Part shown: positions 62,529 to 64,000 of the stretch, piece after piece
How the letters are laid out: each line of letters opens with the position of its first letter
Numbering within the stretch: the first letter of the stretch is position 1
DNA from: Synechococcales cyanobacterium C42_A2020_086
GTDB lineage: Bacteria; Cyanobacteriota; Cyanobacteriia; Elainellales; Elainellaceae
Assembly: GCA_015272325.1 (NCBI GenBank)
Contig: JACYLU010000031.1
Span: 62,001 to 126,000 of the forward strand
Reading direction: 5' to 3'
DNA length: 64,000 bases
The notes under the pieces: model-generated
The model's input: the letters and a program-made list of their open reading frames with translations, nothing else
The model's database searches: none
What the model was told of the DNA's origin: nothing
Program-made: the position numbers and the translations under genes

Positions 62529-64000
62529 ATGGGGCACAGGCTTAGAGGGCAGCGATCGGACACCCTGCTGACCTTTACGAGAACCTGGCAGCGGGCGATG
62601 CTGATGGACTGGTGTCATCGCTATCCACAGCGGAGTGTAGCTGAAGGACATCGGATTGCTCAGCAAGTCGTTCTCACTGGGGTCGCTCTGGGCCTCTGCG
62701 GTCAACGGCGGCTTATTCCTGGCTCTAGCCTGACCGAACTTCGCCAGAGCAACGCCATTCAGCAGTCGCTGGTGGAGCGTTGGCAGCAGGTGGAACAGCG
62801 ATTTGGTCAGACATTTCCAGCTATCGCGATTTCGGCAGAGCCGTCACTGAGCAAATCATTATTGAAAACACTGGTTGAGCATCTTGATAATGAATTCGTA
62901 ATAGATAAAGAGCACGAATCGGTTGCGATTTTGGGGCAGATCTACGAAGCAAGCTTAGAGGATCATTGCCTTAATCTTTTTGCATCCTCAACACCATCTG
63001 ACTGTCATTTTCAAATCGATATACTCAAAAATACCCAGAAGCGTCGAGGTTCCTATTACACTCCCATTGAAATTGTGGAGTATGTGATTGAGACGGTGCT
63101 GCCTGTTCTCGTTCCCTCGGCTGGGGAAGGCGGTAAAACTCAGCTACCTCGAATTCTCGATCTATCCTGCGGTGGTGGCGCGTTCTTGCTAGCCGCATAC
63201 CAGGCGTTGCTTGATCAGCCGTTCCTTTCAGCCGTTCCCCCTGTTGCCTCCCTCCAGAACAACCGACTATGTTCCTTCAGCGAACGGGTACAGATCCTGA
63301 GCTGCCTTTACGGAGTCGATATTGATCCGCAGGCAGTAGAGGTGACCCGCCTATCGCTGCTGCTAAAGCTGCTGGAGTTCGAAGACTACCAAGCTGCCAT
63401 TTCTGATAGTATTCCTGACGTTATTCCCGACAATATTCTCAAGACGATTCCCGATCTGAGCTGCACTATTCGCTGCGGTAATGCGGTGATTGGCTGCGAT
63501 GCGGCAGATTTGGAGCACGGTCATCCGGCGAGGTCTGAGTCTTTACAACCATTGGACTGGCAGCAGGCGTTTCCTGAGGTGATGGCAACCGGCGGTTTCG
63601 ATGCTGTAATTGGCAATCCCCCGTATCTCGATGCCGAGTGGATGACGACTCACTTACCCACTTGGCGATCCTACTGCAACCGCTACTATCAAACCGCCAG
63701 CGGCAACTGGGATCTGTTTTGTGTGTTTATTGAACAGGCGCTGCGGCTCTGCCGTCCAGGAGGCTGCACCAGTCTAGTGGTGCCCAACAAACTCTTCTCT
63801 GCCGACTATGCTGCCCCTGCTCGCCGACTGCTGGCGCAAACCACGCTGCTGGCAATTCGTGACTATACTCAGGTTGCAGCCTTTGCAGCTGCGGTGTATC
63901 CAGTGGTATATGTGGCGCAAAAGGTGCCTCCTCCGCCCAACCCAAAAATTCGCTATGAGCAGATGCAGACCCTGACCCGAGTGGCGCAATCGGCTATCCT
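62529..64000 (+). CDS. Large N6-adenine DNA methyltransferase (type IIG-like), 3' truncated
   Basis: Open from ATG 62529 (or TTG 62514) to the window edge, at least 490 residues. After an N-terminal helical region, KRRGSYYTPIEIVEYVIE is the motif X-like block, ILDLSCGGGAFLLAAYQALL is motif I (SAM binding; Ser-Cys-Gly-Gly replaces the common PACGSG), LYGVDIDPQAVEVTRLSL follows, and FDAVIGNPPYLDAEW is the catalytic NPPY. LRPGGCTSLVVPNKLFSADYA is the downstream block typical of Eco57I/type IIG and BREX-like methylases. Whether a nuclease or target-recognition domain is fused lies outside the window. Codon use looks similar to neighbours. Confidence 0.9.
   Translation, partial: MGHRLRGQRSDTLLTFTRTWQRAMLMDWCHRYPQRSVAEGHRIAQQVVLTGVALGLCGQRRLIPGSSLTELRQSNAIQQSLVERWQQVEQRFGQTFPAIAISAEPSLSKSLLKTLVEHLDNEFVIDKEHESVAILGQIYEASLEDHCLNLFASSTPSDCHFQIDILKNTQKRRGSYYTPIEIVEYVIETVLPVLVPSAGEGGKTQLPRILDLSCGGGAFLLAAYQALLDQPFLSAVPPVASLQNNRLCSFSERVQILSCLYGVDIDPQAVEVTRLSLLLKLLEFEDYQAAISDSIPDVIPDNILKTIPDLSCTIRCGNAVIGCDAADLEHGHPARSESLQPLDWQQAFPEVMATGGFDAVIGNPPYLDAEWMTTHLPTWRSYCNRYYQTASGNWDLFCVFIEQALRLCRPGGCTSLVVPNKLFSADYAAPARRLLAQTTLLAIRDYTQVAAFAAAVYPVVYVAQKVPPPPNPKIRYEQMQTLTRVAQSAI

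Overview
The window is a stretch of cyanobacterial chromosome. The evidence is cyanobacterial gene content: gltB-gltD, menC for the naphthoquinone/phylloquinone route, a Tic20 homologue, DUF3318 and other small cyanobacterial proteins, a RemA-like/gmk pair, a TpsA-type haemagglutinin-domain protein, and a thioredoxin-reductase-like flavoprotein without a recognisable NADPH site. At least six copies of the HIP1 palindrome GCGATCGC are also present (for example near 3680, 23213, 45107, 46193, 57815 and 58493). Base composition is moderately GC-rich and even. I saw no tRNA, rRNA, CRISPR array, transposase or prophage gene. Gene content alone does not fix the genus; the large surface proteins suggest a surface-attached or mat-forming lifestyle (inference).

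Layout. 1-2889: 3' part of a PAS/GAF hybrid histidine kinase. 2.9-7.8 kb: an outer-membrane barrel candidate, a SAM hydrolase-like protein, a shortened HxlR regulator, two small proteins and a lipid-kinase-like protein. 7.9-14.0 kb: the gltB-gltD glutamate synthase operon. 14.6-21.5 kb: a coiled-coil/DMT transporter, a DUF3318 protein, menC, a possible small RNA, a photolyase/cryptochrome and PPK2. 21.5-26.9 kb: a four-gene minus-strand glycan cluster (three glycosyltransferases and an ABC exporter). 27-29.7 kb: gloB, exonuclease III and two tiny genes.

29.8-42.4 kb is a surface/extracellular block: a TpsA-type protein, a lipoprotein phosphodiester glycosidase, and a 2788-residue protein made of a seven-unit propeller-like N-terminus, thirteen cadherin-like units, five further repeats and RTX calcium repeats. 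Beside it lies an apparent small plus-strand transcription unit (39-codon ORF plus strong terminator). 42.4-48.7 kb: glycosyltransferase 2, argG, dedA, a three-gene operon headed by the thioredoxin-reductase-like protein, and rpsF. 48.8-57 kb: FAH-family hydrolase, Tic20, small proteins, ilvE, an RsbU/RsbW-like pair and a PGM1-related ATP-grasp protein. 57.2-64 kb: gmk, RemA-like, NFACT/RqcH, an anchored trypsin-like protease, SRAP, and the 5' part of a large N6-adenine DNA methyltransferase.

Nothing in the window forms an obvious complete new defence or biosynthetic system. The most interesting leads are the orphan transcription unit at 42.15-42.40 kb, the Yfr1-motif locus at 18.52-18.62 kb, recent repeat homogenisation in the giant adhesin gene, the NADPH-site-less reductase operon, the Glu-for-Asp change at the RqcH Asp-Arg motif, and numerous exact short tandem duplications between genes and one inside a kinase gene.
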